Assembly: GCA_029532625.1 (NCBI GenBank)
Contig: JARFXM010000009.1
Coordinates: forward strand, 2,790,001-2,854,000
DNA: 64,000 bases
Reading direction: 5' to 3'
Source: Lomentospora prolificans
Taxonomy: Eukaryota; Ascomycota; Sordariomycetes; Microascales; Microascaceae
Position numbers and translations under genes: made by a program. The notes below the pieces were generated by a model. The model did not search any database. It was not told the origin of the DNA and saw only the letters and a program-made list of their open reading frames with translations. This document shows positions 1 through 13,538 of this stretch, in pieces (positions within the stretch are counted from its first letter, which is position 1; each line of letters begins with the position of its first letter).

Positions 1-2002
1 AAGACGGCGAATTAAGACCTCAGGATGGAGGGCGGCTTGCCTGAGCCGGTTGAGCCACGTTCCCATCCGATCATGGTAATTCTCGGGCTTCCAGTTCATC
101 ACTACGGGTGTGCCCTGAGCGTCAAGATCGCAGTCTTCGGTCATCTCCTTGAACATGGATTGGTAATGTTGCTCCTCTACGGCGGCAAAGGGCACGGTGA
201 TAACATATCGATTCTGCCGCGGGAGTTTAATCTCGTCCCGAACCGCGGCTTTGGTGTGTCGGAGAGCTAGGGCATGGAAGAGCTGTCGGAATACTGCCTT
301 ATGTCTTGTCGTGAGATCTTTCCAGGACTCAGTGAGGAAGTTGAATGGTTCATAGCGCAAGAATATCAGCAAGCCTCGAAGATCTTGGACTGCGTTTTTG
401 ACTGGAGTCCCAGTGATACCCCAAGCGTGGACGCGAGGTACGAGCTTAGCGACCTCGGCTGCACGGCTAACGCCGCTCTCAATCATCTGTGCCTCATCCA
501 AGCAAACCCTCCACCACAGGAGCTGCATCAACGGCGACTTTGTTCGGTAATACTTTCGTTCGTGGCGTCTAGATCGCGCGGGCGGCTCTAAAACGTAGTT
601 GAGTTCTGTGGCGAGAACGGAGTAAGTCGTGATTACAATGTCCTGCTCAGCTAGCTCGTATACAAGGCTGAGCTCCTCTTCCCGATCCCTAACCTTGCAC
701 CCAGCATAATTCATTATCTTTAGGTGAGGTGCATGTCGGGAGAGTTCATCCATCCACTGTCGGCGAAGAGACTCGGGCGTCACTACTAGCGTTGCACCCG
801 TCGGATTGATAGCATGAGGGTCATCAAAATTGAGTTCGGGGTTTTGTTCCGGACGAGGGTGAAGGAGAATAAGCCCAATCATCTCCAAGGTTTTACCAAG
901 ACCCATTTCTTCAGCAAGGATACCACCCTTGAGGAACTGTTCAGAGGCACGAAAGTGCGTCAAATCAGTTGCAATTAGATGGAAGACATCACTCAGGTAG
1001 CATTCTCTACCATTCAAATCACGAACCCGACGGAATGAGAGAGGAAGGCGATCAGGGGACTCTTCGCCTAGTCTTTTCAGGCGGCTTGGAGAACCAGGGT
1101 TTTCTTTAGACCATTCTACGCCCTCGCGTCGTAGAAGCCACTTTAGAGTTCTCTTCTGAAAAGGGTAAAGAGTCGAGGTCATTCCAGGAATATCAACTGA
1201 TTCTAGAGTATTATCTTCTTTTGGCGGAGTGTATGCCGCTTCGTAAAAGTCTAGTGGTGACCATTCAGCGCTATCATGAGCAGACTTCCCATCTAGCGGA
1301 AAGAATGTGTCAAGAACGGTTCGAATTGTCTGGTACGACTGATGGCCTAAGGGACTGTGATAGTGAGTTCGGGACTCCCAGTAAAGCTCAAAGGAGAGAT
1401 GAATATCGATGCGGCCTTCGTGATGCGAGACCTCAACATCAAAAACTGATGTAAGCCCGGCCTCCTGGCAACGCTTTAACCCATCATTACCCGCCGCGTT
1501 GATGATTGCCGAAGCCTCAGCTGTCAGAACCCCGCTCGGAAGAGCAATAGTCACGCTCAATGGATTGACTGGTGACCCAGAGCGAGACACGATACTAACA
1601 GCGGCTTCATCGGAATTTTGAGGGGATGAAGACAGTGACAGGGTTACATATTCGCCAATGTGGGATCGAGAAAAAGACCGGTTGTCGACAACGTTTAAAT
1701 GCGGCTGGTCTCGCGAGATGGTAAGGGCCCCACGGCCGACAAAAAGGGTCTCAGTTTCGGGAGCTTCCAGCCGGAGCTTCTTCAAAGGGCGTTCGGGCCG
1801 TTCATCATCGCGGGGTAGTGCTCGTAGGAGATGAAGGAAGTCCGCGGGAAATGGTTCTATCATGCGAGAGACATTTTAGCGCAAGGGTTTCCGCGAATTA
1901 TTTGCGCTGGGACTCACCTTCAACTCCAATGTCGAAATGCGCTAATTTCGCGGCCTTGGAATTGCCTCCGACCTTGGCTCCGCGTCGATTGGACTGCGAC
2001 AT
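1..2002 (-). CDS. Snf2-family helicase/E3 ligase, SHPRH/Irc20-like (3' end cut off by window edge)
   Basis: Model: exon 1 2002-1918, intron 1917-1857 (GTGAGT...ATAG), exon 2 1856 to beyond base 1. The frame stays open to the edge, giving about 647 residues. Exon 2 shows Snf2 ATPase motifs in order: motif I GILAEEMGLGKT near residue 350 (bases around 890-915), motif Ia VVTPESLRRQW, motif II DEAQ near residue 482 (about 487-498) and motif III ITGTPVKN. The tail at the edge, WLNRLRQAALHPEV, fits the end of the first Snf2 lobe. DEAQ in place of DEAH is typical of SHPRH/Irc20 proteins, which in known members carry a RING finger inserted between the helicase lobes and a ubiquitin-ligase role in DNA-damage tolerance. 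The RING and second lobe would lie outside the window, so that function is inferred. The ATG at 2002 was chosen because its frame splices cleanly; an ATG-like start at 2117 lies in another frame that stops at once. Confidence 0.88.
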
Positions 2003-2686
2003 GGTGGTTGCTCAGTGCCTTCTTCACCTTGGGTGTCAAATTATCCAAGTGGCTGGCGGGCGGATTTCGAGGGTATGGCGGAGTAATGGAGAACCTGGTG
2101 TCAAATCCAATGGGCATTCCAGAAGGTAAAAGGTTTTCATCATCTCGTTAGAGCTGGGCAGAGGAATATATATGTGGGGATATTTGTGGAAAACAGACAG
2201 CAACTGCACCTTTCAAGATCTTTCTCACATCTTGGAGGAGCCCGGCCACTTTCCGTGTCCAACGCGCTCAAGGCATGGGGCCCTGCCATCGGCGGGTCTG
2301 CCATTCACGGCCGAACATGCGTAATCACGTGATGGTGTGGCTCGTTCCAGAGCCCACTTCGAAGGTGAGGCTTGGCGCGCCCATGGCTGAATTGAGGAAA
2401 AATGTAAAAGCGCGATCTCGAGCTTCAAGATTTTATGGTACCAATCGAATTTGATCTACTAAACCCATCGACGCCTTGAATTGTTTAGCGGCTTCCGAGC
2501 CAGAGGTCTAGACGTCTGCCCATATTTACTAACGGTATCTCTCCCGCCGCATCAGGGCAATAACAACGCAAGGTTAGGTTCATGGTGTATGTCGCAACCC
2601 CCCTTCAAGACTCTAGCATCCCATCTCTTTTCTCGCCTTCTGCGACAGGAGGGCTAACCTTGAGAGTAACATAGCCCATCATAACC
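2003..2686. promoter_or_regulatory. Divergent promoter between the Snf2 helicase and mS41
   Basis: About 680 bp separate the two divergent start codons, so both promoters must lie here. The only motif that stands out is AATCACGTGAT at about 2323-2332, a palindromic CACGTG E-box of the kind bound by bHLH factors in fungi. No clear TATA box sits in a convincing position for either gene. ORFs in this gap are short and not protein-like. Confidence 0.5.
2324..2332. promoter_or_regulatory. CACGTG E-box (TCACGTGAT)
   Basis: Palindromic E-box in the divergent promoter of the helicase and mS41 genes. The core is identical to the site upstream of MED19 at 23061-23070. A Cbf1- or USF-like bHLH binder is inferred from the motif only. 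Confidence 0.35.
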
Positions 2687-3370
2687 ATGCGGCCAAGGCT
2701 ATTCTTCTCTACGCTCGGCTTTTTCCGGCCTCGTGCGCAGCTCCTCCTCCCAGGAGAGCAATCGCGATGCCTCCACAGTTCGAAAATGTCCGTTCCTAGG
2801 CCGATTCCATCGCCTATTCCTATCGTGCCCGATCCCCAGTCTTTCCTCCGTATAATTGGTCGGAGTTTGAGCCAGTACTCCGATAAATTTCCCTCGTGGG
2901 ACGCGCTATTCACCCTGACCTCACCGCAACTCAAAGAGATTGGCATCGAGCCCGCGCGAACGAGGAGATACCTTCTCCACTGGCTTAGGAGGTATCGTGA
3001 AGGCAAGTTCGGTCCTGGCGGCGACTTCAAACACGTACAGGATGGCAAGGCAATCCTCAGCATTCGCCACGACTTGAAGACCGACAAGAAGACAGTTGTC
3101 AACATACCCATCGATGCTGGCGAATCCGAGACCTCAGGAGGGCAGCAGGGAGCCAAGGTGCAAGGCTACAGAGTCAAGGGTGCGAACAAGATCTCGGGAC
3201 CCTATGCCACGCCGATCGGCAACGGCAAGTCTCAGGTCACGATAGTTGAGGGCATGTGGGAGTTCCGTCAGGGTCAGAAGGTCGACGGAGGAGAGAGGAG
3301 GAAGGCAGAGGTTCGCTTCAAGAGGCGCGTCGCCGAGCGGAAGGCCGCTCGCGAGGAGCAAGGCCGCTAA
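2687..3370 (+). CDS. Mitochondrial small ribosomal subunit protein mS41 (IGR-motif, Fyv4-like)
   Basis: Single-exon gene of 227 residues with an ATG in good context (ACCATGC). Residues 1-33 are basic, lack acidic residues up to position 24, and end in a RCLHSS stretch typical of a mitochondrial presequence. Residues about 49-106 form the IGR domain: FLRIIGR, then KFPSWDALFTLTS, LKEIGI and RRYLLHW. The domain defines mS41/Fyv4, a component of the fungal mitochondrial small ribosomal subunit. The C-terminal half is basic and charged (many K, R and E after residue 200), as in filamentous-fungal orthologs. It diverges from the helicase gene and is followed by the 10-kb gene-free stretch. The identification rests on the domain; the exact processing site is not visible. 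Confidence 0.9.
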   Translation: MRPRLFFSTLGFFRPRAQLLLPGEQSRCLHSSKMSVPRPIPSPIPIVPDPQSFLRIIGRSLSQYSDKFPSWDALFTLTSPQLKEIGIEPARTRRYLLHWLRRYREGKFGPGGDFKHVQDGKAILSIRHDLKTDKKTVVNIPIDAGESETSGGQQGAKVQGYRVKGANKISGPYATPIGNGKSQVTIVEGMWEFRQGQKVDGGERRKAEVRFKRRVAERKAAREEQGR

Positions 3371-6300
3371 GGAAGGTATTCCTTGTCTGATATTCAAGAC
3401 TGGGTGCCGGGAGCCTCGATCACAAGTTCTGTACCATAGTTCTCGACCCTCCCTGATTGGGTCGATCTCAACACTCGCGTGTAAAATTACTATTATTATC
3501 AGTTCGAATCTCAGATTCTAGCCGAGATGGACAAGGTGTCAATCCATGAATATAACCTGGTAGCTTCTCACATTCTGAATATAGGTGATGCCTAGAATAT
3601 CTCGGTTTCCAATCTTAGAATGGATGAGTGTCTTTGCCGAGTGTTCCCTAAATAGGTAGTACTCTTGATAGAAATGCGAAGGCTACCTTTTTCAGTATTT
3701 CTGGTCCCTTGCGGGGCGACCGAGCCGGCTTCATTTCCAAATTATCAAGGCTGTGCCCACGGAGAGCGTTGGTTCATTGCCACGACGACGGTGGACACAT
3801 CGAAAACGATACAAAAGTCGGCGACAAGGCGGGTCCGGCCCTTGTTTATCTCCAACGCCGCAACGCAGTTTGAAGGGTTGTCCGCACAGCTTGGCCCCAT
3901 CTCTCATACCTCCTCCTTTCTGTCAAGAATAGGCCTATAGGGCTGCAGGTCCAACAGTCCGCGTTTAGGCCTCTGAAAACCAAAACGGCATGTAATGCGA
4001 TGGCGGAGCTTAAACATGCGTGGGAGGTGGATCCGCACACCGGAAATGTACCACCTTGATTCGACACCGCGAATAAGATGTGATGGACATCCTTGGCTGC
4101 TGTTCTTGGGTGGTCCTGGAGAGTGGTTGTGGGCGATGAAGCGGTTCGGAGGAAAGTTCGACGCTGCTTACGCTGCGTGAAGACCAACCGCTCACTTTGC
4201 CACCGACTGCCGAAATGATTCTGTTTATGGTCGGATGGGCTATTAAAAGATGTTTACCAATGCATGCGGGAATGATTTTGCAATGTAATGGGACCTTCCC
4301 TGGGACCCAGAAGGCATGAGACCATGAGCCATCCCCCGACCTGGTAGAGTGTGGTGAGTCCAGACAAAAGGTGACGATATCGCGCTCTTGGGCCGCGGTC
4401 CCCCACCCCACTTTGACGGACCCGAGGAGGAATCCAATCAACCCTAGAATAGCATGCTGATAGAACAACGGGGACGAATGCGAGAAGAACGGAGCATATC
4501 TCCACAGCAAGGTGCCATTGTGTTCAAGAATAAACAGGACAACCCCCAGGGTAGCGCCCAACGAGGACCGGGTGACCTGGTGTTTGCCGCTCCCCAGGCC
4601 GTTTTTGAGATTGAGGAGGGAATGTTACTTGTAAAGATAGACGAGTAAGTCTTCATTTATGTGGTCTCACCATTGTCCCAGGGTGGTGGTGTTTCAATCT
4701 TATCTTCAGCTCCACCAGCGGCAACAGCCTCGTGAATATCAATCGAGATCTCAGCTGAGATCGAGGAAACCCAAGGAACCCGGGAGTGGCTTGCTTTAGA
4801 CTCATCGTCCCGCAGCGGAACGACTGCTTGATCCGTTGAGCTGGGAATGATTTACTTCAGATGATGGAGGAGAGGGGGCCATTTTGGTGGTGAAGATGCA
4901 ACTTTGGCGTATGTGTAAGCTCTTAGTCAACGCGGCCTTGTCCCACATGTGCCTGGGTTCGCCAATTTGACAGTTCTTGGTGGTTGCGGGAACCCTCCCT
5001 ACTGGCCCAGAGCCGAGTGCATCGGGGCAAAAAGTGGCCAGGATAGCACGAGTTGACCTATTTCAAGGCCTGGCTATTCTGCCAGTTCACCCCTTTACAG
5101 CCCTACAATAGGGCTGTGGCTTGATATTATTGATGTAGTGCGCGGTCCGTCGGCGAAATGTCATGGTGAAAATGTCAGTGAAGCCAGTTGAGTGGCGGCT
5201 GGCTGGATTTGAGAGGACGTTTTAGAGCCAGGGGAAATGAGTAGTGTGCTAGGACGTGAGGTCCTAACATTTGAACTTGGCCAGCCAGCATCAATCACAT
5301 CTCAGCCCGGGTCAATATTACACTGAGTGCATTGTTTAGAGGGGGTGGGAAGCCCCAACCCCCAGGGGCCCTCAGGAGGGATTTGGCGTAAACGGAGGGA
5401 ACAACAGGCCCTCAGCCAGGAGGTGGTTGAGGGATATGTCTGTCGGTTTGTCGGCCGACCGGCTGGCTCAACAAGCGTCAAATCTCTGGCTCTTGGCTCG
5501 AGCATCCAATGAAGTATTGATCCTTTATCTTTCAGTCTGAGAGGCTGAACAACAAAATTAACCTGCAGAAGGAGTCCGGGATGATGATAATTTCGACCAA
5601 ATGCTCCGCGTAGGAAAACCTCAAAACAGCAGCGCAAAAGCTGTCGCCTTGCGCTAGGATCAATCTACGTTCTTTTCTTGTACCGCAAATTAGTGGTACG
5701 TTCGGTTGCTGAAGACGACGGGCTCCAACAACAGGGAGCTCTCCGGTACAGTTGGCCAGCTGCAGGGTGTCGAGCAGCCCGGAAAAGTTAAAAAGTGGAA
5801 AAACTCGCACATGCAGATCCCACGCTGGAAAGCTTCTTTGCACAGACGACGCGAAGGTGACCTCTTCCAAGTAACCCATTTGTCTGATTAGTTGTCGGCT
5901 CCGATCGGCCCCTGCCTTTCATGGTTTGACAGTTTCGGAACCGACAAGGCCATCATCCAATGCACACGCCCCCCACCATATGGGTTTGGAGCAATATCCA
6001 ACTCATTGCAGATGCACACTCTGCATCCCTTCGTCCCAATCGCCAGAGGCAGGAGAACGAGAGAACACAAAGGGTTCGCCCAGAGCTACGCCATTTTAGG
6101 GATAGTAGTTGTGGCCGAGGCGGAATGGCAAGCCACATCACCAGACGAGGCTTGCATACAATGCTGGACGACTGCAGGCTTTCGGAAAGGGAGGGGCTGA
6201 CCTGACTAGGTTCGTTGCACGAGGAACCTGGTCGGCAGAAGACAAAAGGCCCTTCAGTTTTCCGCAACTCTTCTTGGCTTGTTCTAGCGCTCAAGCCACT

Positions 6301-9300
6301 AGCCAATGTGCATTGAGCGCGCCCGTTTGCCTGGCGGAGGACGGAGCCTTTCGCTTGCGCTGGCCTTGAGTCCTCCGCCCTCTTGAAGGCTCACTCAAGC
6401 CTCCCTTTGCCGATCAGCCAAATGGCATCTCCCAGCGCCGACCACTTCGCCTCGCATACTCTGTTGGGTACGGAATGTGTGGGAGGTGCGGTCTTGATCC
6501 ACTTTCTAGACTACACCGTTACAGAGGTCGACTCGGAGCGCCATCGCAAGTCGCAAGAATACCAGTTCGTAGCCGCATTCGCATTTGGTAGCATTCGAAT
6601 CCAGCAAGACAACCTCACGCCAAGGCTACCATCGTGCTTTACTGGGAGACTAGCAGTCGACAAGGGTCAAAGAATTAAATTTTCGCAAGGCGCGAGAAAC
6701 TGGTCAGTTTCGATACGACTAATACGATCGACGGGAGAGGTACCAGTTGCTTGAGATACCTATGTACCTTCCATGTACACTGAGCGCGGCGACGACGTAA
6801 CTTTCCCCGCTGATAGTACAAACGCATCCTTGGGACACACAGATCACGGCCAGCTTCGACCTTAGTCTCGGAGTCTAGAAACCAACCAATCTTATTAATA
6901 GTCTCATCCTCGCTTTTTCGTCGTTTTTTTCGACGGCCTTGTGACGTGGGGAAAGTAAGGGGAGGACCTTTTGAAGCGCAAGCCCCCATGCTAGTTTGGC
7001 TCGCTCAAGACGCCACATGTTTGAAGCCCGAATCAATCTCTCTGCTCTCCTTGGCAGAGCATGGATGGGACAGCCAGTCGGCGTTGGCCAGCAACGTCCA
7101 AACTGACGGAATGAACATCCATACTGTGCATTGTTTATCGTGGGGTCGGAGATGGATAAGGGATCCCCTTTCCCACCTTCTCTTCCACCATCGCCGGCAT
7201 ACCCTGCTTGTTCGCTGAAGAAGTTTGGGCCGCGCAACGCCGCAAATTTCCCATATCCTCTCCTGAGACCTCAACGCGAGCATATCATCTGAGATACTCC
7301 GACGCACTTACCTATTCAGGGCTCGAGTGCACCTGCATAGTCAGGTGAGCCAATAATGGGAAGGAAAACAGAGCTAGGCAGCGAGATATATTTTCCTTCT
7401 TACCTCCTTTGGCACTCGCAAAGCTCGATTCGCGGATACATAACAAAATAGCGACCCGCCCCGAGATAACCTTAGTCCAACGTGAGGCTCCACTTCACAG
7501 AACGACACCATCCACCATTGGAAGGTTCCTAGGGCCTAACTTAATGTAGAGATGGAGCCTTTAATCATTGCTAAATGTTAGACAGCGGGCCGTATTGTCA
7601 GTCGGATACTCAGCGCCGAAAGAGCGAGGTTTGGTTTTATGGCCAGCGTCAACTTCCAGTATCCCATGAGATGGGCGACAGCTGTGCTCTGACTCGTGTG
7701 ATCCTGAGAACCTGCTACCAGTACAGAAACCATCTTTAGAGTGGGAGCAAGGGCCCCTGGACAAGGCCTGGGTGATGGTACCTCTCAGTACATCCAGTAA
7801 AGCCCCACTCAGGTGAACCCACAAACCGGGGAGGCATGGGATGAATTCTATTTTTAAAACACCAAGACGTTCTTGGCGTCACCTTGATCGGCGTACCCAC
7901 TGGTGCTTAATTCGAGGGGAGGTCAACAGAGCGCTGAGAGGCATTGACGACGTCACAGACGACTTCGCGGTGTCCTACTGGCCTGAGTAGAACGCTAAAT
8001 CGACTGCGTAAACGAAGCAACTCCGCGGCCAGGATGCACAAGGGGTGACTCTCGGCACGATGAGTAATTTCAGCCGATCGGACTTCTGCTATCGCGGTAT
8101 CGCGATATCTTCCTGCTTGAGAGACTGAAAGGTGCAGAAATGCGCCTCAAAAGATAGATCTGCCGCGGCCGGGTTGGTCGACTGCCCCCCTTTTGTTCTA
8201 CCCTTTTGATCCCTAGTTACACCGAAGACCCGTTCAGCTCCCACCTGAGCTCATTTACCAATGAATCATGAAAGCGTGGTATCAGCGAATCGATGGACGA
8301 GTTTTCGACCGTGACACCAGTCTTCATTATGATGATTGGCAATGTGGGTGTCAACGACATATCCTAGGTTCCAGACATCTGGCTTCCACTGAAAGTTGTC
8401 AACACCCACACGGTCGCTCGCATCACCGCACTCGGGAGATAAGTCGCCACTATTATAGCTATTATAGAAGGGCAATGATAGATGACAGGCTCGGGGACGT
8501 TTCACATCCGTGAACTCCAAATTAGAAGCATCACAGCCTCAAAAAAAAAAATTTCGTGCACCGTTCAAGCGGAAGCCGTCCTGCGCGTTACCGAGTGCAG
8601 TTATTTTTGATGGGGTGATGTATTCGCGCGTGAGGGCTTCCACTTTTCAGGAAGGACCCACCCACCCACCTGTTGATTGTTTGGTAAATGCGGGAGCAAC
8701 CCAGGATGAAGGGAAATGGAAATCAAGTTGGAAAGGAGGGGAAGGAACTTAAGCTCGAGCGTCCCACCCTTGAAGCTCCCCACTGTGCGATTTCCTGGCG
8801 CTGGACAAGCGAGAAACAACTCATTCGCGACGTCGGTAAAATAACCCATCGTTGAAAGTTGAACCACAGTCCTTCCGGGAATCGGGCGGCTCGAAAGTGA
8901 GCTAGCTAGCTCGTGGAAGAAGGCCAAATCAAGAAATAGCGCAGGGTCCTGATGTCACTGTGGCAGTGAGGTTGGTGAGAGATTTCTGGGGTAACCAAGC
9001 GAGGGAGCATCCCAGTTTTCTTCATTCTCTTTGAGGTCGGAACTGCCCTAGTACTGTACTAAAAGTATCACCGGTCGCCTGATTCGAGACCAGAAGCCCT
9101 AATTTAAGCAGCAACGCTAATCCTTGGCCTTGAAAGGGAAAAGCGCGCTTCTCGTCTCCGACCTGGACAATTGATAACAGATATTCCAGAAGATGTCGGG
9201 AACCTCGGTCTATTGCTTCACAGCTTCCCGACGAAAAGTCCGACATGTGTACTTTCTCCACTCATGGCTTGAGAAATGTGACAAGGATGAAGTTGGAAAC

Positions 9301-12300
9301 GAAGGGAGAAGCTCTAGCAGCCACCCAACGTCAATCAACCGCCAGCCAGACAAGCCGAAAATAACGAGTTCTGCGACCAAGTGACTCGTGAGGCAACTGA
9401 CGGTCGACCCGACTCCGTGTCCGTCGGAACTAGAGTTGTTTTTCCATTACTTTCGGGTAGCCTTCATGACAGACATAGCCATTGAATTTACTTCTTACCT
9501 CTTCACAACCTCTTCTTTTTGAGGGGAGTTTCCCGTCCTTTTTTTTTCTTTCTTTTTTCCGGTTGCAAAAAGATAGATGGCGGCTATTCTTACACGCGCT
9601 TGGCGAGACGCTCTATCGCACGATTGGTAGGCTGGACTGTACAGCCACACACAAAATGGAAACAGAAGCACAACGCTGGCTACCCTCGAATAAGGTTCCG
9701 GCCTCTAAAAGAAGGTGAAAAACGTACTCGCCTGGGCCCGATCTGCGGGGACCGGCCTCAAGTAGATCATGCTGGGTTCAGCTGGAATTGAGAAGGTTGT
9801 CTAGAGGCTATAGATAGATTATACATGCTGCATCGGACATGGCAGCCCGAGCATTGTGTCTTAGAAAAGCAACTGAGCAAGCAGGCGCCCCATCAATCTA
9901 TTTCCCCGTCTCGGTGGAGGCACGCCAGGAATCACGTCAAACATTCTTCCGAGGGTGGCGTCCGGTGTCCGGATACGGCACCACTGTTATCCCGGGTATG
10001 TGATCACCCCTCGGTCTCTCGACTCAGTCACGAAAGCGGTACCTTCCCTTGGCCAACAAAAAGAATCGCAGTGGGGACTCACCACACGACTCGGAACTAG
10101 ACAGGCTCGGCAAGCGAGGAAAGGAGGAGACACGGTGACATGGCCGAAGCGATCACACTACTCCTGCAGATTAGCTTCTTTTCAATCCTTGCGCCATGAA
10201 TTATGCTTAGTCGTTATGTCATGATATGGTAGCAAGGGAAAAAAGATCAGTGTACTTATGCAAAGTTCACACATTGTCCTTTTTTACATAGTGATTTGCT
10301 AGGACCGTTGTAAGAGTGATAATTTGAATGATTCATCCAATTCGTGAGAGAATGAACCGGGGGCTATTTCAGTCTCAAGCAGAGTGAGTTAGCAGAGGCG
10401 ACGTGTTGTGTTGCCCGCAAGGCAGATGCAGCCACTTTGCATGCACAGCCAGCCTTGCAGGCTGGGTGCTGCCAATCACCTACGACACCTGTTCTTGTCC
10501 GTGATCTTCACTCCTCACGCAGGTCGTCTGATTGATGGGGATTTCGGGGAAAAGGACCAATCCTCCCGTCGGTGCCACTTGACTGGAATAGAAAAGAAAG
10601 CTCTCCAAGAAGCCACAGCCGTTGAAATACCTGTATGAATAGGAGGGGTCTGTCAATGTCGCGATATTCCCCATGTTCAGGGGTCGGGAAGCAACATGTG
10701 CACGCATCCGAGGCCAGAACAATCCAGGAGGTTGAGTCTAAGAGTGCTGGCGGCGCACAAGGCGAGGGTCCCTGGATCCCTGTTCACTCATCGACTCGCC
10801 TACGTACCTTGCAAGTATCGCCACAAGACGATGCATGAAGAGTTGCAACGGAAGGTCTGAAATCGAAAATCATCTGGTCTCCGAATAGCGTGGATCATCT
10901 CGAGTGACTGCTCCAATACTACCTCACGGCACGCTTCAGTGGCCTCCTCTTGGCCATCTAAAGATAACATACATTGATGAGAGCGACGAACTGAACACAT
11001 ACAAATAGCAACCTAAACTGTCTTCCTCCCTACTCTGCAAGCAATGTCACATCGTCACACATTTCTCAACGCTCTAATCTATTCGTAGTCCTGAGCTTCA
11101 GCGAGCTGAAAAATCCTTCGATATAGATAGAATTTGGCCTTTTAAATATGATGGTAAGCCCTATGCAAGGTTTATTTCTAGGCTCGGCTTGCTTCAGGGC
11201 TATTTCTTCGGCTCGACGATGGATGCATCAGCTACGACCCTGCCAGCCAGCCAAGTCCGGGACGGAGCAGTACTCGACGGGAAGCATATTAACAGATGCC
11301 GGTTGTGTTCCTCACAAACCCTCCCTTGTCATAATTAATATAGCTGCCCGTGCCGGTTCCATGTTCTAACGGCGCAGTGTGGCAGCCCATCCTCACTGTG
11401 ACCCTAGGGCCTTGGCATGGTATTGGAAGTGTGCCTCTCTCCTCACACCCTTAACTCGTTTTCCAGTCTTCCGCAGCGGGCGCTCAAGTACAGTTTCTGC
11501 TCGTAGCAAATTTGGAGGGGATGCGAGTTGGCGAAAACTACGAGAGCTTCCCAACTTGTGGGTACCGGCTGTGAATACTGTGCAAGGGTCCCAGTAGATG
11601 TTGTCATGGCGAGTACCCAAGCCAGGAGCACACCAGCGAGACAACAACCTGTGTGCGACTTCTGCGTTCTTCCCCCTACTTCGTAGTGGCCTGGCCTCGC
11701 AGGGACGCCATCGCCATCGCACGGTTCGCTACCCGTCCCGCTTACTTGTATCTCAAGGTTTCAAATGGGGATCCACAGGGAAACAATTTTCCATTGTGTT
11801 GACTTTGAAAAGCATCCATGGATCATCTCATCCATAAACCGGGGCTTCTTCATGGTAAGTCAGGTAAATGTCCGTGCTGCGAAGCTCGGGTTATGCGACG
11901 GGATGAAGGAAACGGATTGATCAATTGTCAATCGAAACGCGCACAGCTCCTATTAGTCCCACGCCTTTCGGAGTGAAACATGAGCTGGAAAGGTGGCCAC
12001 GCCCTTGATTCGGCATCCTGGACGGCGTGCCAGCAAAGCATATGAATGGTAATTTCCAGCAAGATTGGAGTGTGTATCCTGTCCCCTGATGTGAAGTGAT
12101 GATATTTTTAACAACAGCCCCCGGTCCTGGATCCCATTCGACATGTCTCTAGCTTCTTAGTGTGGTTTACCCGAATCTCGCGTTGAGTTTTCTGAATAGT
12201 CTACATCTCACTCGAAATCCACTTTTGGAGACGGAGAGATGTTGGGCCACCCCTGGGCTTTCCAGTGAGTGATTACCCTAGCTCTCCCCACAGTTGCTAT

Positions 12301-13538
12301 TTACATACAAAATTTCGGGTTCATGCTACAGTCTAGGTAGTATTCCAACTGGAGCATTGCTCGTGCTTGGGAAGAACGGGATTCACACACTCCCATGCCA
12401 TCTCATCATCCCTATGAATTTTCTGCTTTCTTTCTCCTCCCTGTCGCTTTCTGCAAGTGGGGAGCTGCCCCCTCCCGATGAATGGATGGCTCATTGCATC
12501 TGCCCCCAAGGTCGTCCATGAACCCGGGACGCCAACTTTGGGAAAGATCCATCTTTGACATTACTATTTCTGCAGTCAATAAATCCCAAACATCGAACTC
12601 TCAGTGGGCCCCTTTCTTCTTGTGGCATAACTGTCCAAGCCAAGTTGGAGGCTCTCTCCTTCTCTGCTGCCTCCTGTGCCTTATATAGCCACCCCTCCTC
12701 CTCTCTCGCCGCACCCCACGCCTCTATTTCTATCTTGTCCGCTATGCTTGCTAAAGTACTCATTCCCTTATTTATCTACTTCTATAGGCCTGTAGAATAA
12801 GGAACTAGGTGTGTGTCTTGTTCGTGACGGGGTTGATGGACACTGCTGTTTCTAACACAGGCAACTCATTCTCATCTTCCAATCTTTAGTAACTAGTGTA
12901 CTTCATCCCATGTGCACGCGGGACCCTGTGTAGTGTACTGTAAAGGTACTTGGATCTTGGCCTACCTTAGTTACACTCGATACCTGCTGTCAACGAATTA
13001 ACCCGGTCCATGAGTATTGATCGACTTGCCTTCCGTACCCTGGCCAGCCATGCTTCATTCTATCCAGTCTGGGTCTAGGTCTGGACAACGCCCAGTCGAG
13101 ACGCACTAATACCATGTCGCCAGCGGCTTTCACCTCCACCTTGGCCTTCCTTCCAGTTGGCCTTTGTGACTTCCACCATGAACACCCCCCCTCAGGGCCC
13201 ACCTTGCAAACGCCCCTGCCATGACGGCTAAGCCTTGAGGGTCTCTCCCCATTCATTCACCATCAACTAGGCGAGGGCAGCATGTGCTCTCCCGCGTCAC
13301 TTTGGCCCACTATCGGCAGTCGGGGCTCATCTCGGCTGCCTTCCCCAGTCTGCCCTATAGCCAGGGCGACCCACGTCGGGGTTGGCCGTGAGAAATACAT
13401 CCACCCTCCGGACCTGCTTCCCGTCATTGCTTCTTTCCTTCCTCTCAGACCGCCCTATTCCTCATCACTTCCCCCCCACCCCACTTTAGCTCGATTTAGA
13501 ACTGCAAATAGACCGTTCAGCCCAGGCACAACCTTGTT
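3371..13538. other. Gene-free stretch of about 10 kb upstream of the bZIP gene
   Basis: No ORF here looks like a protein and none joins across plausible introns. ORFs are short, lie on both strands, and are rich in Ser, Arg, Cys and Trp, as expected from non-coding DNA. Base composition is balanced, with no obvious AT-rich, RIP-like islands. The motif CCAGCCAG recurs at about 5198 (as its complement), 5279, 10447 and 11242. I saw no tRNA B-box with a pairing T-arm. Regulatory DNA, long leaders or non-coding transcripts are possible but not shown. Confidence 0.6.

Noticed and set aside
1920..2117. Alternative start of the helicase at 2117
   Set aside because: Its frame hits a stop before the donor site; the ATG at 2002 in another frame splices in phase to exon 2.
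3480..3520. B-box-like GTTCGAATC
   Set aside because: Flanks do not form a T-stem and no acceptor stem is present.
4010..4561. 183-codon minus-strand ORF with hydrophobic N-terminal part
   Set aside because: Starts at a TTG, with no ATG or usable upstream exon; the second half has non-coding composition. A short true exon cannot be fully excluded.
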